Assembly (NCBI RefSeq): GCF_900580865.1
Contig: NZ_UTBZ01000219.1
Location: forward strand, 124,001-188,000
Source: Pseudomonas viridiflava
Lineage (GTDB): Bacteria; Pseudomonadota; Gammaproteobacteria; Pseudomonadales; Pseudomonadaceae
DNA length: 64,000 bases
Direction of reading: 5' to 3'
Below the pieces are notes generated by a model that saw only the letters and a list, made by a program, of their open reading frames with translations, was not told the origin of the DNA and did no database searches. A program made the position numbers and the translations under genes. Shown one piece after another: positions 53,027 to 61,985 of this stretch (the stretch's first letter is position 1; each line of letters starts with the position of its first letter).

Positions 53027-53182
53027 GTCGAACTCGATGAATACAGGAGCGCGCCAGCATAAAGCCCGAGTCGACAAGTGTCAGCGTTCACTGGCTCGAT
53101 CCGGAACAATTCCGTAACATCCGCAACCCTCTTTTCCCCCGAACACCTGCGGCCGTGCGTCGGCCGCTCAATCAGGTAAGCC

Positions 53183-54628
53183 ATGAAACCGATTCGTCTG
53201 CGCGCCGATGTCCTGGCCGGACTCACCACCTCGTTTGCCCTGTTGCCCGAATGTATTGCGTTCGCGCTGGTGGCGCACCTCAATCCGCTGATGGGCCTGT
53301 ATGGCGCTTTCATCATTTGTACACTGACGGCGTTGTTCGGCGGCCGGCCGGGTATGGTCTCCGGCGCGGCGGGTTCGATGGCTGTGGTCATCGTCGCTTT
53401 GGTGGTGCAACAAGGCGTGCAGTATTTGCTGGCGACGGTGTTGCTCGGTGGTTTGATCATGATGGCGTTCGGGCTGCTGCGCCTGGGCAAACTGGTGCGC
53501 ATGGTGCCGCACTCGGTGATGCTGGGCTTCGTCAACGGTCTGGCGATCATCATTGCGCTGGCGCAGCTGGAGCATTTCAAGAGCGGTGAGGAATGGCTCA
53601 GCGGTACGCCGTTGTACATGATGACCGGGTTGGTGGCGCTGACCATGGCCATCGTTTACCTCCTGCCGCGTCTGACAAAAGCGGTGCCACCGGCGTTGGT
53701 GGCGATCCTCGGCGTCGGCCTGTTGGTCTACCTGTTCGGCCTGCCGACCCGCACCCTTGGCGACATGGCGCACATTGCCGGAGGCTTGCCGACTTTCGCT
53801 TTGCCGGTCATCCCGTGGAATGTCGAAACCCTGCGCATCATTGCGCCTTACGCGATTTTGATGGCGCTGGTCGGTCTGCTGGAAACCCTGCTGACGTTGA
53901 ACCTGACCGACGAAATCACCGAAACCCGTGGCTATCCGGATCGCGAGTGCGTGGCGCTTGGTGCGGCGAATATGGTCTCGGGTGCGTTCGGCGGTATGGG
54001 CGGGTGCGCGATGATCGGCCAGACCGTGATCAACCTCAGTTCCGGTGGGCGCGGGCGTTTGTCCGGGGTGGTGGCTGGTGTGCTGATTCTGTTGTTTATT
54101 CTGTTTCTGTCGCCGCTGATCGAGCGTATTCCGCTGGCGGCGCTGGTGGGTGTGATGTTTGTGGTGTCACAGCAGACTTTTGCCTGGGCGTCGTTGCGGG
54201 TGGTGAACAAAGTGCCGCTTAACGATGTGCTGGTGATCATTGCTGTGACCACTATCACGGTGTTCACTGATCTGGCCACCGCTGTGCTCTGCGGCATCAT
54301 CATTGCCGCGCTTAACTTTGCCTGGCAGCAGGCGCGTGAGTTGTATGCCGATGAGCATCTGGAGGCTGACGGCAGTAAGCTTTATCGTTTGCATGGCACG
54401 TTGTTTTTTGCCTCGACTGCGCCGTTTCTCAATCAGTTTGATCCGGCTAATGATCCGGCTCGGGTGACGCTGGATTGTAGGCATTTGAGTTTTGTTGATT
54501 ATTCGGCGATTGCGGCGTTGAAGACTTTGCGCGAGCGATATGCCAAGGCGGGTAAGCATTTGCAGGTGTTTCATTTGTCTGAGCGGTGCAAGAAGTTGCT
54601 TAAGCGGGCGGGTGAGGAGCATCACTGA
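53183..54628 (+). CDS. SulP family anion transporter with STAS domain
   Basis: 481 residues: a membrane part with about 10-12 helices (residues 1-370) and a C-terminal STAS domain (about 390-478, VTLDCRHLSFVDYSAIAALK). The N-terminal signature LLPECIAFALVAHLNPLMGL, then YGAFIICTLTALFGGRPGMV, is that of SulP transporters for sulfate, bicarbonate or other anions; the substrate is not determinable. The gene alone has no carbonic anhydrase neighbour. Start ATG 53183 follows AGGTAAGCC. Confidence 0.92.
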   Translation: MKPIRLRADVLAGLTTSFALLPECIAFALVAHLNPLMGLYGAFIICTLTALFGGRPGMVSGAAGSMAVVIVALVVQQGVQYLLATVLLGGLIMMAFGLLRLGKLVRMVPHSVMLGFVNGLAIIIALAQLEHFKSGEEWLSGTPLYMMTGLVALTMAIVYLLPRLTKAVPPALVAILGVGLLVYLFGLPTRTLGDMAHIAGGLPTFALPVIPWNVETLRIIAPYAILMALVGLLETLLTLNLTDEITETRGYPDRECVALGAANMVSGAFGGMGGCAMIGQTVINLSSGGRGRLSGVVAGVLILLFILFLSPLIERIPLAALVGVMFVVSQQTFAWASLRVVNKVPLNDVLVIIAVTTITVFTDLATAVLCGIIIAALNFAWQQARELYADEHLEADGSKLYRLHGTLFFASTAPFLNQFDPANDPARVTLDCRHLSFVDYSAIAALKTLRERYAKAGKHLQVFHLSERCKKLLKRAGEEHH

Positions 54629-54671
54629 TCAGCCGTGGGCGTTGGCTATGGTTGTCTGGATTAGGGAGTAC

Positions 54672-54991
54672 ATATCCGTTTCTGCGGTCACGGCGGCTTA
54701 GGGTTCCGCCCTTACGGCGGGTCACTTTTGACAAACGCCTCAAAAGTAACCAAAAACGCTTGCTCCTACGTGCGGCCCGCTCGCTGGGGCTCGGGGTTCC
54801 TTCGCTCCGGGATCCCTCCGGGCGCATCGCCTACGGTTTGCTTCGCTGCACCTCCTCTCGATGTGTTTGGCTGCGCCAAACGGTCGCTGCGCTCCCACCC
54901 CCGGATGAATCCCTCCACTCAGCCTTCCGACGTCGCCCGTGGATCAAGATCAAGAGCGGCAGCCGAGCTAACGCTCATCCTGTTGAGTGGT
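54672..54991 (+). repeat. Dispersed intergenic repeat, copy 2
   Basis: Nearly the same as 24919-25236 from ATATCCGTT to CATCCTGTTGAGTGG, 320 against 318 bp, with mismatches and small indels (for example the AAGTAACCAAAAACGCTTG part). Both copies sit on the plus strand directly after a gene. Confidence 0.9.
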
Positions 54992-55034
54992 TAGAAGCTC
55001 CTCGGTGTGAAGTGGGCGTTATTTTTTGCTTTTC

Positions 55035-55062
55035 TGTGGGAACGAGCCTGCTCGCGAAGGCG
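55035..55062 (+). repeat. Single REP arm
   Basis: TGTGGGAACGAGCCTGCTCG followed by CGAAGG. No facing partner with the same sequence within 60 bp. Confidence 0.75.
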
Positions 55063-55105
55063 GCCTGCCAGCCGACCAATCTCTTGCTGATGTACCCGAT
55101 CCAAC

Positions 55106-55194
55106 TGTAGGAGTGAGCCTGCTCGCGATAGCGGTGTGTCACTCAAAGATGCTTTGAATGACACACCGCTATCGCGAGCAGGTCAGCTCCAACA
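55106..55194. repeat. REP inverted pair (GTAGGAGTGAGCC type)
   Basis: GTAGGAGTGAGCCTGCTCGC and an almost exact complement, CGCGAGCAGGTCAGCTCCAA, around a central TCATTCAAAGCATC-like inner palindrome, giving a very long hairpin (about 40-bp arms). Confidence 0.88.
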
Positions 55195-55212
55195 GGTTCT
55201 GTGTGGCCGGAT

Positions 55213-55725
55213 TCAGATGGCCGGGAAGTCGATATCGGTCAGCGCCGCATTGTTCAGGTAATTGGTCAGGCTCTGCACGGCCACCAGTGCAATCACTTCA
55301 ATGATCTTCACGTCGTCGATGCCGGCAGTGCGGGCGGCGGTGATCTGTTCGTCACTCAAATGGCCGCGACTTTCGGTCAACTGACGGGCGAGGGTGGCGT
55401 AGGCGTTGAGTTCGCCTTGGCGGGCGGCGACGATTTCCTGTGCCGAGAGCCCGGCCTTGCCGGCAAACAAGGTGTGCGCTGCGAGGCAATAATCGCAACC
55501 ATTGACCTGCGAGGTGGCGAGGTACACCGCTTCTTTTTCCTGGGCACTCAGCGAGGTTTTGCCGAGGATGGCCGAGGCTTGTACGTAGGTTTCGAGGGCC
55601 ACCGGCGCTTTGGCCAGGGTGGTGAAGACGTTGGGCAGGAAACCGATTTTCTTTTTCACGCCTTCCAGTACTGGGCGGCTGGCGTCGGCGGCGGTTTCGA
55701 GGCTGATTGCGTGGATGCGGCTCAT
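55213..55725 (-). CDS. Carboxymuconolactone decarboxylase / AhpD-like protein
   Basis: 170 residues. The AhpD-type redox site C77-D-Y-C80 with H84 (NGCDYCLAAHTLFAG) marks peroxidase-like members rather than true decarboxylases. The likely role is alkylhydroperoxide or thiol defence; the partner is unknown. MSRIHAISLE start at 55725. It is divergent from an AraC-type gene, with a REP pair in the gap. Confidence 0.9.
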   Translation of the reverse strand: MSRIHAISLETAADASRPVLEGVKKKIGFLPNVFTTLAKAPVALETYVQASAILGKTSLSAQEKEAVYLATSQVNGCDYCLAAHTLFAGKAGLSAQEIVAARQGELNAYATLARQLTESRGHLSDEQITAARTAGIDDVKIIEVIALVAVQSLTNYLNNAALTDIDFPAI

Positions 55726-55878
55726 GGTGATGCTCCGAAAATCCGGTGCGAAGTGCGCCGGGGATGGAGGTCATGTTATTGAGCCGGGCTGGTGGATTGG
55801 CGGCAAATCGTCGAGGATATGCGGCAGATCGTCCAGATCTGGCGTTCGCTGACAGATTTGTGGTGACTGGACGGGCGT

Positions 55879-55945
55879 CTTCGCGAGCAAGCTCACTCCC
55901 ACAGGGGAATGGATTTCAAATGTGGGAGCGAGCTTGCTCGCGAAG
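55879..55945. repeat. REP inverted pair
   Basis: TTCGCGAGCAAGCTCACTCC and GAGCGAGCTTGCTCGCGAAG about 28 bp apart, between the AhpD-like and AraC genes. Confidence 0.9.
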
Positions 55946-56007
55946 GTCGCGGCGCAGTCTCAGCGCTGAAAGGAATACGAGCCGCCCGATAACTGTTGGA
56001 GCCGTCC

Positions 56008-56823
56008 ATGGATCGCCTGTCTACCTTGCTCAGCCATTTCGGCGTCAATGCCGGGACCTTTCACAGCGGCGCGTTCTGCGGCGTCGCGGTTCATGAAAAT
56101 GAACCGGTCGGCCATGTGCATCTGTTGCAGGCCGGTGAGTTGCTGCTCAAGCCGGGAAGTGAGCGTGAGATCCGCCTCAGTGAGCCGTCGCTGATTTTCT
56201 TCCCGCGCCCCTTTGCTCATCGCATGTTTGCCGACGAAGCCATGGACACTCAGGTGGTTTGCGCAACGCTGACGTTTGACGGCGGTTCCGGCAATGCACT
56301 GGCGGCGGCGCTGCCGGATTATCTGGTGCTGAAACTGACGGACATCCCCGAGCTGGGCAACACCGTGGAGTGGCTGTTTAATGAAGCGTTCGAAGGTCAT
56401 TGCGGGCGCGTGGCGGTGATGGATCGCCTGTTCGAACTGCTGGTGATTCTGTTGCTGCGGCACCTGATCAGCAGTCGCGAGCAACAACCGGGGATGATCG
56501 CCGGGCTGGCCGATCCACGTCTGTCGCGCGCCTTGAACCTGATGCACGAGCAACCGCAAAAGCCATGGAGCGTGGCGGATCTGGCGGCTGTCGCCAATCT
56601 GTCCCGCGCCGGTTTTGCCGAGCAGTTTCGTCGGGTTGTCGGGCAGACGCCGGCCGATTATCTGCTGAGCTGGCGCGTCAGTCTGGCGCAGAAGCGCCTG
56701 CGCGAAGGCAAGCCGATTGCGCTGATTGCCGAGGAGGTCGGTTATGAAAGTCCTTCGGCGCTGGCCCGGGCGTTTCGGCGCAAGACCGGGCTCAGTCCGC
56801 GCGAGTGGAAGGCGGGCGCCTGA
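56008..56823 (+). CDS. AraC family transcriptional regulator (cupin N-terminal)
   Basis: 271 residues. The N-terminal part is a cupin_6-like sensor (FHSGAFCGVAVHENEPVGHV, then HLLQAGELLLK), and the C-terminal part holds two helix-turn-helix motifs (WSVADLAAVANLSRAGFAEQ and IALIAEEVGYESPSALARAF, then RRKTGLSPREW). The divergent AhpD-like gene is a plausible target, as such pairs are common in Pseudomonas; this is inference. ATG 56008 is chosen; a TTG four codons upstream is possible. Convergent with the EamA gene, 3 bp apart. Confidence 0.92.
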   Translation: MDRLSTLLSHFGVNAGTFHSGAFCGVAVHENEPVGHVHLLQAGELLLKPGSEREIRLSEPSLIFFPRPFAHRMFADEAMDTQVVCATLTFDGGSGNALAAALPDYLVLKLTDIPELGNTVEWLFNEAFEGHCGRVAVMDRLFELLVILLLRHLISSREQQPGMIAGLADPRLSRALNLMHEQPQKPWSVADLAAVANLSRAGFAEQFRRVVGQTPADYLLSWRVSLAQKRLREGKPIALIAEEVGYESPSALARAFRRKTGLSPREWKAGA

Positions 56824-56826
56824 AGA

Positions 56827-57720
56827 TCATTTGGCGAATTTCTTCGCTCCGGCCACACACATGATTACGCCCAGCGTCACGGCGAGCATGCCGACGCTGA
56901 CGTGTTCATGCAGCAGGGTTGCGGCCAGCGCCAGACCGAAAAACGGCTGCAATAATTGCAACTGACCGACCGCTGCAATCCCGCCCTGAGCCAGGCCGCG
57001 ATACCAGAACACAAAACCGATCAGCATGCTGAACAGCGATACATAGCCCAGACACAGCCACGCCGACAGACTGATCGTGCTGAACGAGGCGGGCGCCAGC
57101 CACAGACTCAACACTGCCATGAGCGGTAGCGACAGCACCAGTGCCCAGCAAATCACCTGCCAGCCGCCGAGGGTTCGCGACAATTTCGCACCTTCGGCAT
57201 AACCGAGGCCGCAGGCGAGAATGGCAGCGAGCATCAACAGGTCACCGGTGGGCGAGGCCGTCAGCCCTTGCGCGAGGGCGAAGCCGACCACCAGCGCGCT
57301 GCCGAGAATCGAGAACATCCAGAACACCGGTCGCGGCCGCTCACCGCCGCGCAGCACGGCAAAAATCGCCGTGGCCAGTGGCAGTAAACCGACAAACACA
57401 ATCGAATGTGCTGACGTCACGTGTTGCAGCGCCAGGGCGGTCAGCAGCGGGAAACCGAGCACCACGCCCATCGCGACCATAAACAGCCCCAGCCACTGAT
57501 CGCGCGCCGGGCGCCGTTCGCGAAACAACCACAGCAGCGCCACCGCCAACACCCCGGCAATGGCCGCTCGAACCACGGTGAGAAACACCGGATCGAACTC
57601 CAGCACTGCCAGGCGCGTGGCCGGCAGCGAACCGCTGAAGATCACCACGCCGATAAAACCGTTGATCCAGCCGCTGGTTTTTTCCAGTGCCGGGGTCGTC
57701 AGATTCGAAGTCCGTTCCAT
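56827..57720 (-). CDS. EamA/DMT family membrane transporter
   Basis: 297 residues with about ten transmembrane helices and two EamA repeats (around residues 15-140 and 155-290). The family exports amino acids, drugs or other metabolites; the substrate is not clear. ATG at 57720 (MERTSNLTTP). It is divergent from a MocR-type regulator gene across 74 bp, and MocR proteins often control the adjacent transporter, which suggests an amino-acid-related substrate. Convergent and almost abutting the AraC gene. Confidence 0.9.
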   Translation of the reverse strand: MERTSNLTTPALEKTSGWINGFIGVVIFSGSLPATRLAVLEFDPVFLTVVRAAIAGVLAVALLWLFRERRPARDQWLGLFMVAMGVVLGFPLLTALALQHVTSAHSIVFVGLLPLATAIFAVLRGGERPRPVFWMFSILGSALVVGFALAQGLTASPTGDLLMLAAILACGLGYAEGAKLSRTLGGWQVICWALVLSLPLMAVLSLWLAPASFSTISLSAWLCLGYVSLFSMLIGFVFWYRGLAQGGIAAVGQLQLLQPFFGLALAATLLHEHVSVGMLAVTLGVIMCVAGAKKFAK

Positions 57721-57794
57721 AGCAGATCACGCTCAGAAGTGGGTTGCGTTGCGGCCATGCTAGAGCCGAGAATCAGCACAATCAAAAAATTGTC

Positions 57795-59141
57795 ATGGAT
57801 ACATCCGGCATGCCACGTTCCCGCTACAAGACAATCGTCGATGCCTATGCGGCGGACATTCGCTCGGGGACGTTGCCGCCGGGTACGCGGCTGCCAGCCC
57901 ACCGGCAACTGGCTGCTGAGGAAGGGCTGGCGCTGGTCACGGCTTCGCGGGTATATGCGGAGCTGGAGGCCATGGGACTGGTCAGCGGCGAGACCGGCCG
58001 TGGCACGTTTGTCCGCGAAACTTCGCTGTCAGCGGGGCAGGGCATCGACCAGAAGCAGATCGCGGTCGGCATGATCGACCTCAATTTCAATTACCCATCG
58101 CTGCCCGGTCAGGCCGATTTGTTGCGCGGCGCGTTACGGCAATTGGCGTTGTCGGGCGATCTGGAGGCGTTGCTGCGTTATCAGCCGCACGCCGGTCGTG
58201 CCCACGAGCGCGCGTCGGTCGCTCGGCATCTACTGACGCGCGGTGTGCAGGTCGAGGCCGAGCAGGTGCTGATCGTCAACGGCGCCCAGCAAGGCCTGGC
58301 GGTGACGCTGATGGCGCTGCTCAAACCCGGCGATGTGATTGCCGCCGACGCGCTGACCTATTCCGGCTTCAAGGTGTTAGCCGAAGCGCTGCACCTGGAA
58401 GTCGTGGCGATTCCGCTCAGTGCGCAGGGGCCGGATCTCGCAGCGCTGGACAAACTCTGTCGCAGCCGTTCGGTGCGCGCCGTGTACAGCATGCCGACTT
58501 TGCACAATCCGCTGGGTTGGGTTATGCCCTTGGCACAACGGGAGCAGTTGGTGGCGATTGCCCGCCGGCATGATCTGACGATCATCGAAGACGCGGCCTA
58601 CGCATTTCTGGTGGAAAACCCACCGCGTACGCTGATCGATCTGGCGCCGGAGCGCACGGTGTACGTCTCGGGTCTGTCGAAAAACATCGCCACGGGCCTG
58701 CGCGTTGGTTTCATCGCCGCCCCGACCGACGTGGTGCCAGCACTGGAACGCATCATTCGCGCCACCACCTGGAACACCCCCGGCGTCATGACCGCCATTG
58801 CCTGTGGCTGGCTCGACGACGGCACAGTGACGCTGCTGGAGGAGCAGAAACGTAACGACGCCAAAGCGCGGCAGGCGCTGGCGGCCGAGGTGTTGAAAGG
58901 ACTGCCGAGCATTGGTCATCCGGCGTCGTATTTCTTGTGGCTACCGTTGCCGGAAGACGTGCGCGCCGATCAGATTGTCGTCGAGCTGATGCACGAGCAG
59001 ATATCCGTCACCACCGCCGAGCCGTTTTCTGTGTCCGGTCATGCGCCGCATGCGATTCGCCTGGCATTAGGCTCGGTGGACATGGACGTGTTGCGTCACG
59101 CATTGATTAAAATCAGAAAGGTCGTTGGCGCTTACCTGTAA
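57795..59141 (+). CDS. MocR-type GntR regulator with aminotransferase domain
   Basis: 448 residues. The N-terminal winged helix-turn-helix of GntR type (RYKTIVDAYAADIRSGTLPP, then GTRLPAHRQLAAEEGLALVT) is joined to a fold-type I aminotransferase domain with the PLP lysine K296 in SGLSKNIATGLRVGF. MocR proteins use PLP as a ligand-sensing cofactor. ATG 57795 (MDTSGMPRSR) is selected. Divergent EamA gene at 57720 is the probable target. In the 74-bp gap a weak dyad ACAAT-N6-ATTGT lies at 57778-57793. Confidence 0.93.
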   Translation: MDTSGMPRSRYKTIVDAYAADIRSGTLPPGTRLPAHRQLAAEEGLALVTASRVYAELEAMGLVSGETGRGTFVRETSLSAGQGIDQKQIAVGMIDLNFNYPSLPGQADLLRGALRQLALSGDLEALLRYQPHAGRAHERASVARHLLTRGVQVEAEQVLIVNGAQQGLAVTLMALLKPGDVIAADALTYSGFKVLAEALHLEVVAIPLSAQGPDLAALDKLCRSRSVRAVYSMPTLHNPLGWVMPLAQREQLVAIARRHDLTIIEDAAYAFLVENPPRTLIDLAPERTVYVSGLSKNIATGLRVGFIAAPTDVVPALERIIRATTWNTPGVMTAIACGWLDDGTVTLLEEQKRNDAKARQALAAEVLKGLPSIGHPASYFLWLPLPEDVRADQIVVELMHEQISVTTAEPFSVSGHAPHAIRLALGSVDMDVLRHALIKIRKVVGAYL

Positions 59142-59193
59142 AAACAAAATGCTACCCTTGCGCCGCCCGATGCAGACCGACACGGAACCCTCG

Positions 59194-59580
59194 ATGAAAA
59201 ACACCGCAGCACTGTCACTCGCCCTGATGCTCGGCACCAGCCTGTTCAGTCCATTCAGCCATGCCGCAGGCGACCCCGAAGCCGGGGCGAAAATCTTCCC
59301 GCGTCTGTGCGGCGGCTGCCATCAGGTTGGCGAATCGGCCCGTCCCGGATTCGGCCCGCAACTCAACGGCATCATCGGGCGGCCCGCCGGTACCTCGGCT
59401 AATTACGTGTATTCCGATGCGATGAAGAACTCGGGAGTGACCTGGGATCGCGAAACGCTGATCGCCTATCTGAAGGATCCGAAAGGTGTGGTGCCGGGCA
59501 CGCGGATGATTTTCTGGGGGCTTAGCGATGAAGAGAAACTCGACAACCTGCTCGCCTATCTCCAGTCCTTCACGCAATGA
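59194..59580 (+). CDS. Class I c-type cytochrome
   Basis: 128 residues with a signal peptide (1 to about 24, FSHAAG). There is one heme site, CGGCH at residues 39-43, and a distal Met in VPGTRMIFWG near residue 104, as in mitochondrial-type cytochrome c. Likely a periplasmic electron carrier; the partner is not encoded here. Start at ATG 59194 with weak ribosome site; ATG 59170 is an alternative. It starts 53 bp after the MocR gene and is convergent with the LysR gene. Confidence 0.9.
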   Translation: MKNTAALSLALMLGTSLFSPFSHAAGDPEAGAKIFPRLCGGCHQVGESARPGFGPQLNGIIGRPAGTSANYVYSDAMKNSGVTWDRETLIAYLKDPKGVVPGTRMIFWGLSDEEKLDNLLAYLQSFTQ

Positions 59581-59581
59581 C

Positions 59582-60472
59582 CTACAGGTGGCTCGGGTTG
59601 ATGCTCTGGTTGGCAAACCATGCCATCACCGTATCGCATGCAGGATGCGAAGCAGCCACCGCCTGCAAACACAACGAATAAACCCCACCCGTCCTCAACG
59701 GCTCGCCGAACGGCACCACCAACACCCCACGCTCGATCGACTCCGCTGCCAAGGTCATGTCCGTCACTGCCACGCCCAATCCCCGCGCCGCCGCATCCAG
59801 CGCCAATTCATCAAGGTTGAACGGAATGTGCCGGTAATCCTCCAGCGGCTTTCCTTCGTTTGCCGCCAGCCATTCAATCCACGCCTGACGATCGGCCGAG
59901 CGGTGCAGTAACGGGAAGCGCAACAACTCGTCGACCGAGCGCGGCGCCCCGGCGAGGGTGGGCGAGCACACTGGCACCAGCGCTTCTTCGAACAGCGTCA
60001 GGCAATCCGGATCGCTCGATGGCTGCGGCAAGTAAAGAATGTAGGCGTCGCTGTCGTTGCCCGGCTCAACCACTTCAGTGGCGACGGTTTCTATCGCCAG
60101 CGATACCTCCGGATGAGTCAAATAGAAGTCGCTGAGTTTCGGCAGCAACCAGCGCACCGCCAGCGACACATGCATGCGGATGCGGAAGGGGCGTTGCTGC
60201 GGGGCAAGACGTTCCTCGAGGGATTTCAGTTGTTCAAGGATGCTGCGGGCGCTGGCCAACACCTGTTCGCCTTCTGCGGTCAGGCTCAGGCTGCGGCTGC
60301 TGCGGATGAACAGCGCGACATTGAAGTGGCTTTCCAGTTGCTGGATCTGTCGGCTCACCGCGCTTTGTGTCAGGCACAGGGTTTGTGCGGCGCTGGTGAA
60401 GCTGCCGCGACGGGCGACTTCTACCAATGCCTGCAGGGCTTGCAGCGAGGGAACGTGGCGAATTTTATCCAT
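59582..60472 (-). CDS. LysR family transcriptional regulator (GcvA-like)
   Basis: 296 residues. The N-terminal helix-turn-helix is SLQALQALVEVARRGSFTSA, then AQTLCLTQSAVSRQIQQLES, at about residues 9-48. The C-terminal effector domain resembles the GcvA/AmpR branch (LRTGGVYSLCLQAVAASHPA). Divergent from the flavoprotein oxidoreductase gene with a 160-bp gap containing a T-N11-A palindrome. The likely target is the amine-oxidase/binding-protein pair. Confidence 0.92.
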   Translation of the reverse strand: MDKIRHVPSLQALQALVEVARRGSFTSAAQTLCLTQSAVSRQIQQLESHFNVALFIRSSRSLSLTAEGEQVLASARSILEQLKSLEERLAPQQRPFRIRMHVSLAVRWLLPKLSDFYLTHPEVSLAIETVATEVVEPGNDSDAYILYLPQPSSDPDCLTLFEEALVPVCSPTLAGAPRSVDELLRFPLLHRSADRQAWIEWLAANEGKPLEDYRHIPFNLDELALDAAARGLGVAVTDMTLAAESIERGVLVVPFGEPLRTGGVYSLCLQAVAASHPACDTVMAWFANQSINPSHL

Positions 60473-60566
60473 GCGCTTTCGGAATGGCTCGATGATTTTA
60501 TAGCGTTGGTCGGCGTGCTGAAGACCTAATAGATTCCAGTTCTGGCGGTGATCTTCTTAAGTCGTT

Positions 60567-60583
60567 CATGCGATTCACGCATG
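60567..60583. promoter_or_regulatory. Probable LysR binding site
   Basis: CATGCG-ATTCA-CGCATG, a perfect 6-bp inverted repeat with a 5-bp spacer that also fits the T-N11-A LysR box. It lies between the divergent start codons at 60472 and 60633. Confidence 0.6.
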
Positions 60584-60632
60584 GTGGCCGTTCAGAAGCA
60601 AGCCGCAGAACGACATTCGAATGAGGTGAGGC

Positions 60633-61934
60633 ATGGAAAACGTATGTGGCTGGATTGCGCAGGCCGGCAGTTCGCCGGAACGTGGTCGCTTGAGCGGGGC
60701 GCAAAAAGCCGATTGGCTGGTGATTGGCGCGGGGATCACCGGACTCAGTGCCGCACATGCCCTTGCCGATCTGCACCCGCAGGCGCGCATCGTCGTGGTC
60801 GACCGGCAGCGTGCGGCGCACGGGGCTTCGGCACGCAATTCGGGATTCGTCGTGGCCCATGAGCATCCGGCGCACAGCGAGTTGATCGGCGCGCCGGGTT
60901 TTGCCGGGTTCGAAGTCGACACAACGATTTCCCGCGCGGCCAGCGAAGAGGTTCGGCAACGAATCGCCCGCCATGGCATTGACTGCGACTTTCGCGACAG
61001 CGGGTATTACTTTGCCGTCAACGACCGCGCCAAGCTCGACCATGTCGACGCCAAACTGGCCACCCTGCGCGCGCTCGGCGCTCGCGCGGAGTTTGTGCAA
61101 GGTCCGGCACTGGCGCAGAAGCTCGGCACCGGTCACTACGAGGCAGCGATCTGGTGTGGCGAAGGCAATGCGCTGTTGCAGCCGGCGAAATACGTGAAAG
61201 GTTTGCTCAATGCCATGCCGGGCAATATCAGCGTTTACGAAAACACCGACATCACCGGCCTGCAGCGCCTCGCGAAGGGACGACTGCGCGCCAATTGTGT
61301 GCAAGGCAGCATCGAAGCCAGCCGCGTACTGGTGTGCCTCAACGCGTTTATTCCTAGGGTCGGGATCGCCGACAGCGCGACATTCCCGATGGAACTCAGC
61401 GCCAGTCTCACGCGGCCGCTGACCGATCAGGAGTTCAACGCCATCGGTGCAGTTGAGCCTTGGGGCGTGCTGTCGACGCGACCGCTGGGCGCCACGGTTC
61501 GGTTGACCCCGGATCGTCGCGTGATGATTCGCAACACCGCCGAATACCGCACGCGCGACCTCTCCAACAGTGAACTCGCGGTGCGTCGCCAGCACCATGT
61601 TCGCGGCTTGCAACGACGCTTCCCGTTTCTCGGCGCGCAAGACATTCAGTACACCTGGACCGGTCACTTGAGCGCGAGCCGCAGCGGTCAGGCGTTTTTT
61701 GATCGGGTGGAAGAGGGCGTCTTCGCCGTGGCCGGGTGCAACGGTTCAGGGGTGGCGCGCGGGACGCTATGGGGCCGGCTGCTTGCGGAACTGGCCTCGG
61801 ATGTCGACTCGCCGCTGCTGCAATCGGTGATGCAGCGCGCCGAGCCCGGCTGGCTGCCGCCGCGTCCGTTTTTCGATATCGGGGCCATGCTTCGCATGCG
61901 CGTGGAGGCGGTCAGGGCCAGAACAGAAATCTGA
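60633..61934 (+). CDS. FAD-dependent oxidoreductase (amine/amino-acid oxidase type, PuuB-like)
   Basis: 433 residues of the DAO fold. FAD motif VIGAGITGLSAAHALA is at residues 30-45, followed by GASARNSGFVVAHEHP at about 72-87, the conserved ARNSGF segment of gamma-glutamylputrescine oxidase (PuuB)-like enzymes. The C-terminal FAD contact is AGCNGSGVARGTLWGRLLAE. The likely substrate is a polyamine or related amine; a polyamine-type binding protein follows 51 bp downstream. LysR divergent. GAGGTGAGGC precedes the ATG. Confidence 0.88.
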   Translation: MENVCGWIAQAGSSPERGRLSGAQKADWLVIGAGITGLSAAHALADLHPQARIVVVDRQRAAHGASARNSGFVVAHEHPAHSELIGAPGFAGFEVDTTISRAASEEVRQRIARHGIDCDFRDSGYYFAVNDRAKLDHVDAKLATLRALGARAEFVQGPALAQKLGTGHYEAAIWCGEGNALLQPAKYVKGLLNAMPGNISVYENTDITGLQRLAKGRLRANCVQGSIEASRVLVCLNAFIPRVGIADSATFPMELSASLTRPLTDQEFNAIGAVEPWGVLSTRPLGATVRLTPDRRVMIRNTAEYRTRDLSNSELAVRRQHHVRGLQRRFPFLGAQDIQYTWTGHLSASRSGQAFFDRVEEGVFAVAGCNGSGVARGTLWGRLLAELASDVDSPLLQSVMQRAEPGWLPPRPFFDIGAMLRMRVEAVRARTEI

Positions 61935-61985
61935 AATTCCGCCTATCGCACAACAACAAAAGCCACTCAATACAGGTGACAGACC

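Larger units (their letters stand above)
54629..55212. other. Gene-free, repeat-rich region after the SulP gene
   Basis: 584 bp with no supported gene. It holds dispersed repeat copy 2 (54672-54991), a single REP arm (55035-55062) and a REP pair (55106-55194). Short open frames cross the repeat and lack ribosome sites. Confidence 0.8.

Noticed and set aside
40541..54628. Genomic island or prophage in the accessory part
   Set aside because: No integrase, phage gene, tRNA edge, or clear change of base or codon use is seen; genes look like standard accessory genes of this genus.
57778..57793. ACAAT-N6-ATTGT dyad as MocR operator
   Set aside because: Only 5-bp arms in an AT-rich stretch next to the start codon; too weak to call, though position is suggestive.
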